Below are positions 40,355 to 49,852 of a DNA stretch of 64,000 nt, piece by piece. The notes under the pieces were generated by a model, which did not search any database, was not told the origin of the DNA, and worked only from the letters and a program-made list of their open reading frames with translations. The translations under genes were made by a program, and so were the position numbers. Every line of letters starts with the position of its first letter. Position 1 is the stretch's first letter. Origin of the DNA: Vogesella aquatica. GTDB taxonomy: Bacteria > Pseudomonadota > Gammaproteobacteria > Burkholderiales > Chromobacteriaceae. The stretch is taken from NCBI RefSeq assembly GCF_028548455.1, contig NZ_JAQQLF010000008.1, positions 62,001-126,000 of the forward strand, in the 5' to 3' direction.

Positions 40355-41201
40355 CGGTATACCAAGCCACAATCGGCTTGCCCCAGACAAACGCAATCAT
40401 GCCGGCCGCCGCCAGATAAGGGCCAAACGGCATGGTCTGGCCACGATCGTGGCGCTGTAGTGCCATCATCAGCAGGCCAAACAGTGCCCCGACCAGCGAA
40501 GAGAGCAGCACGACCAGTGGCAGCATGCTCCAACCCAGCCAGGCACCTAATGCGGCCAACAGTTTGAAGTCGCCATAGCCCATGCCCTCTTTACCGGTAG
40601 CCAGCTTGAACAACCAGTAAATGCCCCACAGGGTCAGATACCCAGCCATGGCACCCACGACGGCATCCGCCAAGGGCACCGTGACCCCAAGCAAGCTGAA
40701 TAGCAAGCCGGCCCATAGCAACAATAGCGTCAAGTCATCTGGCAGCAATTGTGTCTTGGCGTCGATCAGCGCCAGCGCCAGCAGCAGCATGCTGAAGCAA
40801 CATGCGGCCAACCATGGCAGGCCCAGCCCCAGCTGCGCGGCAAAAGCAGCAAACGCCACGCCGGCTACCAGTTCTACCAGCGGATAGCGCCACGCAATGG
40901 CCCCGTCGCAGCTGGCACAGCGCCCGCGCTGCCACAGATAGCTCAGCACCGGGATGTTTTGCCAGGCACGGATAGGTGCGTGGCAGTGCACACAGGCGGA
41001 CGGAGGATAAAAAAGGTTATAGTTGGCCGCAGGCGCTGACTCCTGGCCCTGCAAGGCCGCACACTCTTGCTGCCACTGCTGTTCCAGCATCAATGGCAAA
41101 CGGTGTATCAGTACATTCAGAAAACTGCCCACCAGCAAACCCAGAACCAGCGCAAAGGCAATCTGCCACGTAGCGGGCAATAACATCAGTTCGTCCAGCA
41201 T
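40347..41201 (-). CDS. pilD: Type IV prepilin peptidase PilD
   Basis: A 284-residue polytopic membrane enzyme that cleaves and N-methylates type IV prepilins. It has the N-terminal GSFLNVLIHRLP, a zinc site of two cysteine pairs (C70-C73, C95-C98) and the catalytic aspartates Asp147 in LIDAKTQLLPD and Asp211 in GMGYGDFK. As no gspO is seen, it likely also processes GspG-K. It is in one run with pilC (1-base overlap) and pilB. Three DUS-like copies lie in or near it (40551, 40803, 41022). Confidence 0.97.
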   Translation of the reverse strand: MLDELMLLPATWQIAFALVLGLLVGSFLNVLIHRLPLMLEQQWQQECAALQGQESAPAANYNLFYPPSACVHCHAPIRAWQNIPVLSYLWQRGRCASCDGAIAWRYPLVELVAGVAFAAFAAQLGLGLPWLAACCFSMLLLALALIDAKTQLLPDDLTLLLLWAGLLFSLLGVTVPLADAVVGAMAGYLTLWGIYWLFKLATGKEGMGYGDFKLLAALGAWLGWSMLPLVVLLSSLVGALFGLLMMALQRHDRGQTMPFGPYLAAAGMIAFVWGKPIVAWYTGA

Positions 41202-42421
41202 TAGCCCACCACCTGACCCATCTTGAAGATAGGCATGTACATGGCGACCACCAGACCGCCGATCAGCACCCCCAGAATCACCATGATCATCGGCTCCAGC
41301 AGGCTGGAAAGCGCGGCGACGGCGTTATCGACCTCTTCTTCGTAGAAGTCCGCTACTTTGTCCAGCATGTCATCCAGGGCACCGGATTCCTCACCGATAG
41401 CGGTCATTTGCAGCACCATATTGGGAAAGAGGTTGCTGCGCTGCATGGAAAAGTTCAGCGTGGAACCGGCGCTGACATCGGCCTGGATAATCTTGGTCGC
41501 GTCGGCGTACACCTGGTTGCCCGCCGCACCAGCGACCGAATCCAGCGCCTCCACCAACGGCACGCCGGCAGTAAACAGCGTAGACAGTGTGCGAGACCAG
41601 CGCGCGATGGTGGCTTTGCGCACGATATCGCCAATAATGGGCACGCGCAGCAGCAAACGGTCTGCACTGACCTGCATGGACGGCGAACGCTTGTAAGCCG
41701 TCACCAGCGCCCAGATGGTGCCGCCTATGCCGCCAAAAATCAGCCACCAATACTCGACAAACAAGTCGGACAGCCAGATCACCAGCTGGGTTGGCGCCGG
41801 CAAATCGGCACCAAAGCTGGAAAACAGCTCTTTAAAAGCGGGGATGACATAGATCAGGATCACCGCCGTGATCGCAAAGGCGGTAACGATAATGGCCGAC
41901 GGGTAAATCATTGCCGACTTGATCTTGCCCTTGATGGCAATGATCTTTTCTTTGTAAGTCGCCAGCTTGTCCAGCAGCGAATCCAGCACACCACCGGTTT
42001 CACCTGCCGCGATCAGATTACAAAACAGGCTGTCGAAATACACCGGATACTTGCGAAAAGCATCGGCCAGGTTGCTACCCGTTTCCACCTCGGAACGCAC
42101 ATCCAGCAGGATTTTGGTAAAAGCCGCATTGCTATGGCCTTTGGCACTGATATCAAACGCCTGCAATAGCGGCACGCCGGCTTTCATCATGGTGGCCAGC
42201 TGCCGCGTAAACAGCGCCACGTCGCGCTCGGTAATACGCTTGCCAAAGCCAGCCCGCTTCTTGCTGACCTTGGTGGCATTGATACCCTGACGGCGCAGCT
42301 GCGCTTTGGCCACCGTCTCGGACTCGGCGCGAATCTCGCCACGGATCACCTTGCCTGTCTTGTCCTTGCCCTCCCAGTTCCAGATCGCCGAGGAGGGCTT
42401 CTTCAGTGCAGCTTCCGCCAT
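41201..42421 (-). CDS. pilC: Type IV pilus inner-membrane platform protein PilC (PilG of Neisseria)
   Basis: A 406-residue T2SF-type membrane protein; two repeats (about 70-195 and 275-400), with signatures FTRQLATMMKAGVPLLQAFDI and LSTLFTAGVPLVEALDSVAGAAGN, and three helices. It is the platform on which pilins are assembled, needed for pili and for DNA uptake in competent species. It lies between pilB (19 bases upstream) and pilD. No exact DUS-like word occurs in it. Confidence 0.97.
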   Translation of the reverse strand: MAEAALKKPSSAIWNWEGKDKTGKVIRGEIRAESETVAKAQLRRQGINATKVSKKRAGFGKRITERDVALFTRQLATMMKAGVPLLQAFDISAKGHSNAAFTKILLDVRSEVETGSNLADAFRKYPVYFDSLFCNLIAAGETGGVLDSLLDKLATYKEKIIAIKGKIKSAMIYPSAIIVTAFAITAVILIYVIPAFKELFSSFGADLPAPTQLVIWLSDLFVEYWWLIFGGIGGTIWALVTAYKRSPSMQVSADRLLLRVPIIGDIVRKATIARWSRTLSTLFTAGVPLVEALDSVAGAAGNQVYADATKIIQADVSAGSTLNFSMQRSNLFPNMVLQMTAIGEESGALDDMLDKVADFYEEEVDNAVAALSSLLEPMIMVILGVLIGGLVVAMYMPIFKMGQVVG

Positions 42422-42440
42422 AGTGCCGGTTTACTTTCTG

Positions 42441-44153
42441 TTATTCGTTGGTAACGGCTTCAATTTCAGTCAGCGAGGTCACCCCCCGCTTTACCTTTAG
42501 CAAACCGGAATGGCGTAAATCCACCATGCCTTCTTTTTTGGCCAGATCAGCAATGTCGATAGCGTTACCGTCTGACATGATCAAACGCACCATGGCGTCG
42601 GTAATAGGCATCACCTCGTAAATACCAGTACGCCCTTTGTAGCCGGAACCGCGGCACTCATCGCAGCCTACCGGGCCATAAGGCTGCCAGCTGCCATCCA
42701 GCTCTTCTTCGGCGAAACCGGCACGCAGCAACGCCTCGTGCGGGATATCTACCGGTTTTTTGCAGTGGTTACACAGTTTACGCGCCAAACGCTGCGCCAT
42801 GATCAGCAACACCGAGCTGGCAATATTGAACGGTGCCACACCCATGTTCAACAAACGAGTCAACGTCGCCGGCGCATTATTGGTATGCAGCGTAGAAAAC
42901 ACCATGTGGCCGGTCTGGGCGGCCTTAATGGAAATATCCGCTGTTTCAAAGTCGCGAATCTCACCCACCATGATCACATCGGGATCCTGACGCAGGAATG
43001 AGCGCAAGGCCGAGGCGAAGGTCAGACCGGCACGCTCGTTCACATTCACCTGGTTGATACCCGGCAAGTTGATCTCTACCGGGTCTTCGGCAGTAGAAAT
43101 ATTGGTATCCGGCTTGTTCAGGATATTCAGGCAGGTATACAGGGAAACCGTCTTACCACTACCCGTCGGCCCGGTCACCAGTACCATGCCGTAGGGTCGC
43201 TCAATAGCACGCAACAGCAGCGCTTTCTGGCTGGGCTCAAAGCCTAGCTGCTCGATATCCAGCGACGCCGCCGAGGCATCCAGGATACGCATCACGATTT
43301 TCTCGCCATACAGCGTCGGCAGGGTGCTAACGCGAAAGTCTATCGCCTTGGTACTGGAAATCTTCAGTTTCAAACGGCCATCCTGTGGCACGCGCTTTTC
43401 GGAAATATCCATGCGCGAGACCACCTTGATACGCGAGGCGATCTTCTCTTTGATCGCCAGCGGCGGCTGCACGATTTCTTTCAGGTTGCCATCGATACGA
43501 TAACGCACACGGTAAAAGCGCTCGTAGGGCTCGAAATGGATATCAGAGGCCCCTCCGTTAATCGCATCCAGCAAAATCTTGTTCACAAACTTCACGACCG
43601 GTGCATCGTCTACGTCCGGCATACCATCCGGCACCGCCTCGGTATCCGGATCGGCAATTTCCAGCTCGCCAAACTCGTCCGCCGCCATGCTGTTGAACGC
43701 CGCCACCGCAGCATTTTCGCTATAGCGGCCAACCAGCTTGCCCAATTTGTCGTCTTCTACCACCACCACATCGACGGTCAGGCCGGTCTTGAAGGTAATG
43801 GCGTGAAACGCCGCGGTCTGCGTGGGGTCCGATGTACCCACAAACAAACGCGTGCCGCGCTTATACAATGGCAATAAGCGCTTGCCCGCTACCAGTTCAT
43901 CATCCACTACGCCTTTGGGAAGGCTATCGCTACTGACCGTAGACAAATCCAGCAGGGGTAGACCAAACATACTGCAGGCAAATTTGGCAATCGCCAGCGG
44001 TGTCAGCTTTTTGCTGAGTACCAGTTGCTCTACAAAAGTAATACCGGATGCCTGCGCCTGACGCTGGATGCTTTCAGCGTCTTGCACCAGCAGATGTTCG
44101 CTTTGCACCAAAGCACGACCGAGACCGGAAATCGAAGCAGCGTCCATAGACAT
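42441..44153 (-). CDS. pilB: Type IV pilus extension ATPase PilB (PilF of Neisseria)
   Basis: A 570-residue ATPase powering pilus extension. An N-terminal MshE-type domain (about 50-160) precedes the ATPase core with Walker A GPTGSGKTVSLYTCL, Asp box STAEDPVEINLPG, DPDVIMVGEIRDFETA and the His box TGHMVFSTLHTNNAP. The zinc cysteines are in CNHC and CDEC. ATG at 44153 is preferred to the longer frame (44210) because a TATAAT box at 44179-44184 would place the RNA start about 19 bases before it; ATG at 44147 is an alternative. Confidence 0.97.
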   Translation of the reverse strand: MSMDAASISGLGRALVQSEHLLVQDAESIQRQAQASGITFVEQLVLSKKLTPLAIAKFACSMFGLPLLDLSTVSSDSLPKGVVDDELVAGKRLLPLYKRGTRLFVGTSDPTQTAAFHAITFKTGLTVDVVVVEDDKLGKLVGRYSENAAVAAFNSMAADEFGELEIADPDTEAVPDGMPDVDDAPVVKFVNKILLDAINGGASDIHFEPYERFYRVRYRIDGNLKEIVQPPLAIKEKIASRIKVVSRMDISEKRVPQDGRLKLKISSTKAIDFRVSTLPTLYGEKIVMRILDASAASLDIEQLGFEPSQKALLLRAIERPYGMVLVTGPTGSGKTVSLYTCLNILNKPDTNISTAEDPVEINLPGINQVNVNERAGLTFASALRSFLRQDPDVIMVGEIRDFETADISIKAAQTGHMVFSTLHTNNAPATLTRLLNMGVAPFNIASSVLLIMAQRLARKLCNHCKKPVDIPHEALLRAGFAEEELDGSWQPYGPVGCDECRGSGYKGRTGIYEVMPITDAMVRLIMSDGNAIDIADLAKKEGMVDLRHSGLLKVKRGVTSLTEIEAVTNE

Positions 44154-44178
44154 CAGTACTTGAAAGTGAGTTAAGCCA

Positions 44179-44184
44179 ATTATA
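44179..44184 (-). promoter_or_regulatory. Probable -10 box of pilB
   Basis: A perfect TATAAT on the minus strand, between the porin terminator and pilB. No good -35 box is seen at 16-18 bases; CTGATG is at 17. It supports a short leader and the ATG at 44153. Confidence 0.45.
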
Positions 44185-44252
44185 CGACCGAAGCCGTCAG
44201 GCATCAGCAAGCATTGTGTACTTTACTGCAAAGCCTGCGCTTGTTCAGAAAT

Positions 44253-44279
44253 AAAAAAAGGCTGCCGAAGCAGCCTTTC
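44253..44279 (-). terminator. Terminator of the porin gene
   Basis: On the minus strand AAAGGCTGC and GCAGCCTTT form a 9-bp stem with the TTCG tetraloop, running into seven T residues, 28 bases after the porin stop. Confidence 0.93.
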
Positions 44280-44306
44280 TACAGTCAAACCGTTTGCAAG
44301 AAACGA

Positions 44307-45263
44307 TTAGAACTTGGTACCCAGGTAAACTGTTGCGGTGCGCTTATCAGCAGTTGCCGGAGCATCAAAGTTAGCCTTAGCAAGTTCAACACCAGTACGG
44401 GTGCGCTTGGACAGTGCGTATTCTACGCCCAGAGCGTAAGCTTTGTGACCGTCGTTAGCAGTAGCGCCGTTGGTCTTAGAGTCACCTTCGCGCCAGTAGC
44501 CAAATTTCGGCGTTACATTACCCATGGCGTAGGAAGCAGCTACACCCCAGCCTTTAACTTTGGTATTGGTAGATTGGTTTTTGCCAGTAGCGTAACCAGC
44601 TTGCAGGGTCAGAGCATCCAGACCAACGGAAGCGTTCAGCTCGTGCAGTTTGTTTTTCTGGCCTTGGGCGTTCAGTTTCTCGCTCAGGTTGTCGTAAGAC
44701 AGGGATACGGCACCAATTTCGTAAGCCAGGCTCACTGCATCAGCGTATTGTTTGGCTTGCTCGTTAGCGGAGCTGGAACCGAAGGAGTGCTGAACGGTAG
44801 CGGAGAAGCCAGCCACTGTTGGAGCCTTGTAGGATACAGTGTTGTTGTAGCGGGTACCTTGATCGTAAACAGCCGATTCAAAAGTAGCGCTATTGTTTTC
44901 GAAGATGGCCATGGCGCCAGAATTCGGCATCAGGTAGATGTTACCAGCGGTAACGCGACCGAAGGAACCATCCAGACCTACATAGGAGTCACGACCGGCC
45001 CACAGGTTATCACGGGCGTTATCGGATTGAGCGGACAGGTTGATACGGCTGGCGATTTGCCAAACTGCTTTCAGGCCATTGCCCAGATCGTCGGAGCCGG
45101 CAAATTTGATTTCACCGTTAGTGCGGTTTTCAGTGTTAACCGAACCTTTGCCAGTTGCTTTGGTGTTAACGATACCAACAGCCAGATTACCAGAGATGGT
45201 TACGTCAGCCATTGCAGCAGCCGGCAGAGCAGCCAGAGTAGCCAGTACGATCAGCTTCTTCAT
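44307..45263 (-). CDS. Gram-negative outer-membrane porin
   Basis: A 318-residue general porin of the beta-proteobacterial OmpC/PorB type. A signal peptide (MKKLIVLATLAALPAAAMA|D) is followed by the porin N terminus VTISGNLAVGIVNT, many amphipathic strands and a C-terminal strand ending in Phe (TATVYLGTKF), needed for BamA recognition. ATG at 45263 follows an AAAGGAA ribosome site; the frame upstream lies in the leader. Codon choice looks strongly biased, suggesting high expression. Confidence 0.93.
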   Translation of the reverse strand: MKKLIVLATLAALPAAAMADVTISGNLAVGIVNTKATGKGSVNTENRTNGEIKFAGSDDLGNGLKAVWQIASRINLSAQSDNARDNLWAGRDSYVGLDGSFGRVTAGNIYLMPNSGAMAIFENNSATFESAVYDQGTRYNNTVSYKAPTVAGFSATVQHSFGSSSANEQAKQYADAVSLAYEIGAVSLSYDNLSEKLNAQGQKNKLHELNASVGLDALTLQAGYATGKNQSTNTKVKGWGVAASYAMGNVTPKFGYWREGDSKTNGATANDGHKAYALGVEYALSKRTRTGVELAKANFDAPATADKRTATVYLGTKF

Positions 45264-45568
45264 GTGTGTTCCTTTCGAGGTCATGTACACTGCCCGATAA
45301 GTAGCCGGCACGTTTTGTGGGTGCCGGGCGGGCTGTCTTGACCACCGGTTAACCGGCGGTATCTGGACTGGAATATAAATGCACCGTTGCAAAAAAACAA
45401 AGCTTTAGTGAGGTTTTTTTGGTCACTGCAGTTTGTATACAAGCAAGAATGCAACACTAAGCATTTGTTTTTTATGGAAATTACCGATTTTGCAATAGTT
45501 GTACACTAGCAACAGAAAACATACTCCCCACGCAAGCTGTTGCGTTTGCCACACAAGAACAACCAAAC
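45264..45568. other. Divergent region between porin and photolyase genes
   Basis: These 305 bases contain the porin promoter and structured leader. The right half is AT-rich (for example TTTTTTATGGAAATTACC) and may hold the photolyase promoter, but I see no clear boxes. No small gene is supported. Confidence 0.4.
45372..45400 (-). promoter_or_regulatory. Sigma-70-type promoter of the porin
   Basis: TTGTTT (45395-45400) and TATATT (45372-45377) are separated by 17 bases on the minus strand. The roughly 100-base leader then holds a CCGGTTAACCGG palindrome and a CGGCAC...GTGCCG stem, typical of structured porin leaders. Confidence 0.6.
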
Positions 45569-46975
45569 ATGACTCTATCGAAATCACTGATCTGGTTCCG
45601 GCGCGACTTGCGCCTGGCCGATAACGCCGCCCTGCTCGAGGCATGCAATCACACCGACGTGGTCTATGGCGTATTCGTGTTTGACAGCACGATTCTGACG
45701 CAATTGCCGCGGGATGATGCGCGGCTGGGGTTTATCCACCATGCTGTTGGCGAGCTCAAACAGGCGCTGCAAGCGCGTGGCGGCGATCTTTTAGTGTTAC
45801 ACGGCGACCCGGCGGTGCTGATCCCCGCTCAAGCGCAAGCTCTGGGCTGCCAAACCGTTTACGCCAATCGCGACTACGAGCCCTACGCGCGCAGCCGGGA
45901 TGCGCAGGTGGCCAACAGTCTGACAGCTGCGGGTAGTGCACTGGTTTTGTGCAAAGATCAGGTGATTTTTGAATGCGACGAACTACTGACCGGCCAGAAC
46001 AAGCCCTACACAGTGTTTACGCCATACATGCGCGCCTGGCGCAAGCGCTTTCATAGCAGCCTCGCCCTGCCCTACCCGGATACGGGCAAAGCACAGTGGC
46101 ACAAGTCTGGGGAAGACTTATCACCGATGCCAACACTGAGCGAGCTCGGTTTTGGTGAAGCATCGATCACCCCGGCCGCAAAACCTGGCCGGGAGGCCGG
46201 GCTAGACTTGCTGGCTCGCTTTACCCGTAAACTGCCGCATTACCATACCCTGCGCGACTTTCCAGGTGAGCCTGGTGTGTCCGGCCTGTCTGTTCACCTA
46301 CGCTTTGGCACCGTATCAGTACGCGAAGCGGTATCTCTGGCCATTTCACAAGAGAACGAAGGTGCCAGCTGCTGGCTGAACGAGCTGATCTGGCGCGAGT
46401 TTTACCAGCAACTACTGTGGCACTACCCGCAAGCGGCCCACGAAAGCTTCAAGCCTGCGTATCGCGCATTGCAATTTCCGGGGGAGCCGCACTGGTTCGA
46501 GGCCTGGTGCGAAGGGCGCACAGGTTACCCTATCGTAGATGCCGCCATGTGCCAGCTTAACCAGACCGGCTATATGCACAACCGGCTGCGCATGATTGTG
46601 GCCAGTTTCCTGGTAAAAGACCTGTTGATCGACTGGCGCTGGGGCGAGGCCTACTTTGCCGCCAAGCTGATGGATTTTGACCTTGCAGCCAACAATGGTG
46701 GCTGGCAGTGGGCGGCCTCTACCGGCTGTGATGCGCAGCCTTACTTCCGTATCTTCAACCCGGTTAGCCAGTCGGAAAAGTTTGATCCTGAGGGGAAATT
46801 CATCCGCCGCTACCTGCCACAGTTGGCCGCACTGGATAACAAGAGTATCCACGCGCCATGGCTGGCCAAGCAGCTACCACTGGGCTTTGTACTGGGCCAA
46901 ACGTACCCGGCGCCGATTGTGGATCACGCCATTCAACGCGAGCACGCACTGGCATTATTTGGCAAACAGAGCTAG
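45569..46975 (+). CDS. phrB: Deoxyribodipyrimidine photolyase (class I)
   Basis: A 468-residue flavoenzyme that repairs cyclobutane pyrimidine dimers with blue light. The N-terminal antenna domain starts SLIWFRRDLRLADNAAL; the FAD domain has LNELIWREFYQQLLWHYP, GYPIVDAAMCQLNQTGYMHNRLRMIVASFL and the strongly conserved DFDLAANNGGWQWAASTGCDAQPYFRIFNP. The second chromophore (folate or deazaflavin) cannot be fixed from sequence. A DUS-like copy is at 46822. It is a single gene ending at a bidirectional terminator. Confidence 0.97.
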   Translation: MTLSKSLIWFRRDLRLADNAALLEACNHTDVVYGVFVFDSTILTQLPRDDARLGFIHHAVGELKQALQARGGDLLVLHGDPAVLIPAQAQALGCQTVYANRDYEPYARSRDAQVANSLTAAGSALVLCKDQVIFECDELLTGQNKPYTVFTPYMRAWRKRFHSSLALPYPDTGKAQWHKSGEDLSPMPTLSELGFGEASITPAAKPGREAGLDLLARFTRKLPHYHTLRDFPGEPGVSGLSVHLRFGTVSVREAVSLAISQENEGASCWLNELIWREFYQQLLWHYPQAAHESFKPAYRALQFPGEPHWFEAWCEGRTGYPIVDAAMCQLNQTGYMHNRLRMIVASFLVKDLLIDWRWGEAYFAAKLMDFDLAANNGGWQWAASTGCDAQPYFRIFNPVSQSEKFDPEGKFIRRYLPQLAALDNKSIHAPWLAKQLPLGFVLGQTYPAPIVDHAIQREHALALFGKQS

Positions 46976-47025
46976 CGCCAACCAGCTACGGTTCACCATG
47001 CGGCAACAGCTTGTACGGCATAACA

Positions 47026-47049
47026 AAAAGCCCGGCATGCCGGGCTTTT
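47026..47049. terminator. Bidirectional terminator between phrB and comEA
   Basis: A perfect 24-base palindrome (AAAAGCCCGGCA and its complement) with A- and T-flanks lies between the two convergent genes. Confidence 0.88.
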
Positions 47050-47066
47050 GTCAGGACACATACATA

Positions 47067-47450
47067 TCAGGGCTTTTTGGCGGCAGGCACAGGCGCTGCG
47101 GGTGCCGCAGCCTTGGCCTGCTTGCTTGCTTGTTGCGCCGCAGCAGTTGCTGTTGCTGTTGCACCTTTAGCAGCTACTTTGGCGGCGGCAGGGTTGGCAC
47201 TGCCGCTGACAGCCAGATCAGCCTTGAGCTTCTCTACCGTTTTCTCGCCAATACCAGGTACGTTCACCAGATCAGCCTGGCTTTTGAAAGGCCCGTTCTT
47301 GGCACGATAGTCAATAATGGCCTTGGCTTTTACCGGGCCAATCCCCTTCAGGGTCTCCAGTTCTTGCTGAGTCGCGGTATTGATGTTGACCGCGGCCAGG
47401 GCGGCTACCGACATCAGCATGGCAAACAGGCCAATAATCCATTTCTTCAT
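47067..47450 (-). CDS. comEA: ComEA-like periplasmic DNA-binding protein
   Basis: A 127-residue protein with a signal peptide (1-20) and a double helix-hairpin-helix: LETLKGIGPVKAKAI (31-45) and LVNVPGIGEKTVEKL (61-75). Short secreted HhH proteins of this kind bind incoming DNA in the periplasm and ratchet it inward during transformation in Neisseria and Vibrio. Unusual is a 45-residue Ala/Lys/Pro-rich basic tail (from about residue 83), longer than in compact ComEA forms. An AGGAGTAGTT ribosome site is present. Some family members may have other roles, but the competence role fits the window. Confidence 0.88.
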   Translation of the reverse strand: MKKWIIGLFAMLMSVAALAAVNINTATQQELETLKGIGPVKAKAIIDYRAKNGPFKSQADLVNVPGIGEKTVEKLKADLAVSGSANPAAAKVAAKGATATATAAAQQASKQAKAAAPAAPVPAAKKP

Positions 47451-47517
47451 AACTACTCCTTATAGAAACATGTGATTACGGCACAAATGCCTGCCGCTGA
47501 GCCAATATGCCAAAAGC

Positions 47518-48336
47518 TCAATAGCGGTGTAAAACAAACTCCAGAACTATTTTGCTACCGATATAGCCAAAAAGTAACAGTGCAAAACCGGCCAGCGTCC
47601 AGCGTATGGCCAAGCGGCCGCGCCAGCCGTGCAGCTTGCGGCCAACTAGCAGGCCACCAAACACCAGCCACGATAAAAAACCGAAAATGACTTTATGGTT
47701 CAGCGGTACCGCACGACCAAAGACTTCTTCAGCAAAAAACACACCACTGGCCAGACTGCAAGTCAGCAAGATAAAGCCGGTGCCCAGGGTCTGGAACATC
47801 AGGTTTTCCAGTACCAGCAGTGGTGGCATCTGCCGGGCCAGGGCAAAACGCCGGTGATGCAAGGCACGCTCTTGCACCAGCATCAGGACGGCCAGCAAGG
47901 CACCGACCGCGAAGAGGCTGTACGCCAGCAGGGACACCAGCAAATGCAGCATGAACGCCAGATTATCAATGGCGTACAGCGTGTGCGGAATAGGCAGAAC
48001 TTCGGCCATCAGGACAGCTATGGCAGCCAAAGGCACCAAAAATATCTGCAAACCTTCCATGCGGGCAAAGTAGCTGCCAGTCCAGAAAATCAGCAGCATG
48101 ATCCAGCTCAGCAGTGACAGCACCGACCCGACACCAAGCCGTACACCACCATCGTGCAGTACAGGCATAGCCAATATGGCCGCATGCATTAACAGCAGGA
48201 TGCCCAGCAGCGAGTGTTCGCTCACCGGCTGGCGCTGCCACGAGGCCACACCGCGCCAGTGCGCCAGGAAATGCCAGGACAGCCCCATATAACCGCAGGC
48301 CAGCAGAATTAGCAAAATGAAGAGGAATCCGCTCAT
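47518..48336 (-). CDS. CcsA/YpjD-family cytochrome c assembly-like membrane protein
   Basis: A 272-residue protein with eight predicted membrane helices, related to the CcsA/CcmC haem-handling family (E. coli YpjD). It has FWTGSYFARMEGLQIFLVPLAAIAV and the core LNHKVIFGFLSWLVFGGLLVGRKLHGWRGRLAIRW, with conserved His residues. The true role is uncertain. It lies next to and divergent from ffh, as in many proteobacteria. A DUS-like copy is at 47637. Confidence 0.85.
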   Translation of the reverse strand: MSGFLFILLILLACGYMGLSWHFLAHWRGVASWQRQPVSEHSLLGILLLMHAAILAMPVLHDGGVRLGVGSVLSLLSWIMLLIFWTGSYFARMEGLQIFLVPLAAIAVLMAEVLPIPHTLYAIDNLAFMLHLLVSLLAYSLFAVGALLAVLMLVQERALHHRRFALARQMPPLLVLENLMFQTLGTGFILLTCSLASGVFFAEEVFGRAVPLNHKVIFGFLSWLVFGGLLVGRKLHGWRGRLAIRWTLAGFALLLFGYIGSKIVLEFVLHRY

Positions 48337-48439
48337 GGAATGTGGGAGCTCAACGAACCGGAACCGGGTCGTGGTAAAATGAACGATTGCAGAAGTCTAC
48401 ACCAAGCCGAGAGTGCTTGGCAGACCATAAGGATATCCC

Positions 48440-49795
48440 ATGCTTGACAACCTTACCTCACGCCTCACCAGTGCGCTGAAAACCTTGCGCGGTCAGGCAC
48501 GGATCTCGGAAACCAATATACAAGACGCCCTGCGCGAAGTGCGCATGGCGCTGCTGGAGGCCGATGTCGCCCTGCCGGTGGTAAAAACCTTCATTAACCA
48601 GGTCAAGGAACGGGCACTGGGCCAGGAGGTTCTGGGCAGCCTGACCCCAAGCCAGGCGCTGATCGGCGTGGTGAATGAAGAGCTGGTCAAACTGATGGGC
48701 GAGAAGAACGACGCCCTGAACCTGGCCGCCGTGCCGCCTGCCATCATCTTGATGGCAGGCCTGCAGGGGGCCGGTAAAACCACGACGGTGGGCAAGTTGT
48801 CCAAGCTGCTGAAAGACACCCAGAAGAAAAAGATTCTGGTGGTCTCTGCCGACGTGTATCGCCCGGCCGCCATCGAGCAGCTGAAAACCCTGGCCGAACA
48901 GGTAGGCGTGGAGTGGTTCCCTTCCGCAGGAGACCAAAAACCGCTGGCCATTGCCCAGGCGGCGCTGGACTACGCCAAACGTCACTTCTTTGACGTGCTG
49001 ATGGTGGATACCGCCGGCCGCTTGGCCATTGACGAAGCCATGATGGCCGAAATCAAGGAGCTGCATGCTTTCCTGAAACCGGTTGAAACCCTGTTTGTGG
49101 TGGATGCCATGCAGGGCCAGGATGCTGTCAACACAGCACAGGCTTTTAACGAAGCCCTGCCACTGACTGGCGTAGTACTGACCAAGATGGACGGCGACTC
49201 GCGCGGCGGCGCAGCGCTGTCGGTACGCCACATCACCGGCAAACCGATCAAGTTTATCGGTGTGGGCGAAAAAATCAGCGGCCTGGAGCCCTTCCACCCC
49301 GATCGTCTGGCCAGCCGTATTCTGGGCATGGGCGATGTGCTATCGCTGATTGAAGACGTGCAGAAAGGCATAGACCAGGACGAAGCCGCCAAGATGGCGA
49401 AAAAGCTGAAGTCCGGCAAAGGCTTCGACCTGGAAGACTTCAAGGCCCAGATGCAACAGATGAAAAAAATGGGCGGCATGACCAACCTGCTGGAAAAAAT
49501 GCCCGGTGAAATCGGCCAATTGGCCAAAGGCGTGCAAGGCGCCGAGGCAGAAAAATCCATGCGCCGCATCGAGGGCATCATCAACTCGATGACCATGGAA
49601 GAACGCCGCAAGCCCGAGCTGATCAAAGCCAGCCGCAAACGCCGCATCGCCACCGGCTCCGGCGTGTCAGTACAAGAAGTTAACCGTCTGCTCGCGCAGT
49701 TCGAGCAGACACAGAAGATGATGAAAGCCTTTTCTTCCAAAGGCGGCATCATGAAACTGATGAAGGGCATGAAAGGCATGCTGCCGGGCATGTAA
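48440..49795 (+). CDS. ffh: Signal recognition particle protein Ffh
   Basis: A 451-residue GTPase that binds signal sequences of nascent membrane proteins with 4.5S RNA and delivers them to FtsY. The N-domain is followed by the G-domain motifs GLQGAGKTTTVGKL, DTAGRLAIDEAMM and TKMDGDSRGGAALS, and a C-terminal Met-rich M domain with MKLMKGMKGMLPGM. An AAGGATATCCC ribosome site lies upstream. It is a single gene ended by the hairpin at 49804-49829. Confidence 0.99.
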   Translation: MLDNLTSRLTSALKTLRGQARISETNIQDALREVRMALLEADVALPVVKTFINQVKERALGQEVLGSLTPSQALIGVVNEELVKLMGEKNDALNLAAVPPAIILMAGLQGAGKTTTVGKLSKLLKDTQKKKILVVSADVYRPAAIEQLKTLAEQVGVEWFPSAGDQKPLAIAQAALDYAKRHFFDVLMVDTAGRLAIDEAMMAEIKELHAFLKPVETLFVVDAMQGQDAVNTAQAFNEALPLTGVVLTKMDGDSRGGAALSVRHITGKPIKFIGVGEKISGLEPFHPDRLASRILGMGDVLSLIEDVQKGIDQDEAAKMAKKLKSGKGFDLEDFKAQMQQMKKMGGMTNLLEKMPGEIGQLAKGVQGAEAEKSMRRIEGIINSMTMEERRKPELIKASRKRRIATGSGVSVQEVNRLLAQFEQTQKMMKAFSSKGGIMKLMKGMKGMLPGM

Positions 49796-49803
49796 TCGTT
49801 GAC

Positions 49804-49829
49804 AACGGGCGTCGTGTACGCCCGTTTTT
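49804..49829 (+). terminator. Terminator of ffh
   Basis: AACGGGCGT and ACGCCCGTT form a 9-bp stem with a 5-base loop followed by five T residues. Confidence 0.9.
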
Positions 49830-49852
49830 CATGTGTAGCAGAAAGCTAGCTG

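Noticed and set aside
45264-45392. The N-terminal extension of the porin frame up to 45392.
   Set aside because: It lies in the leader, with no signal-peptide features, whereas ATG at 45263 has a good ribosome site and a proper signal peptide.
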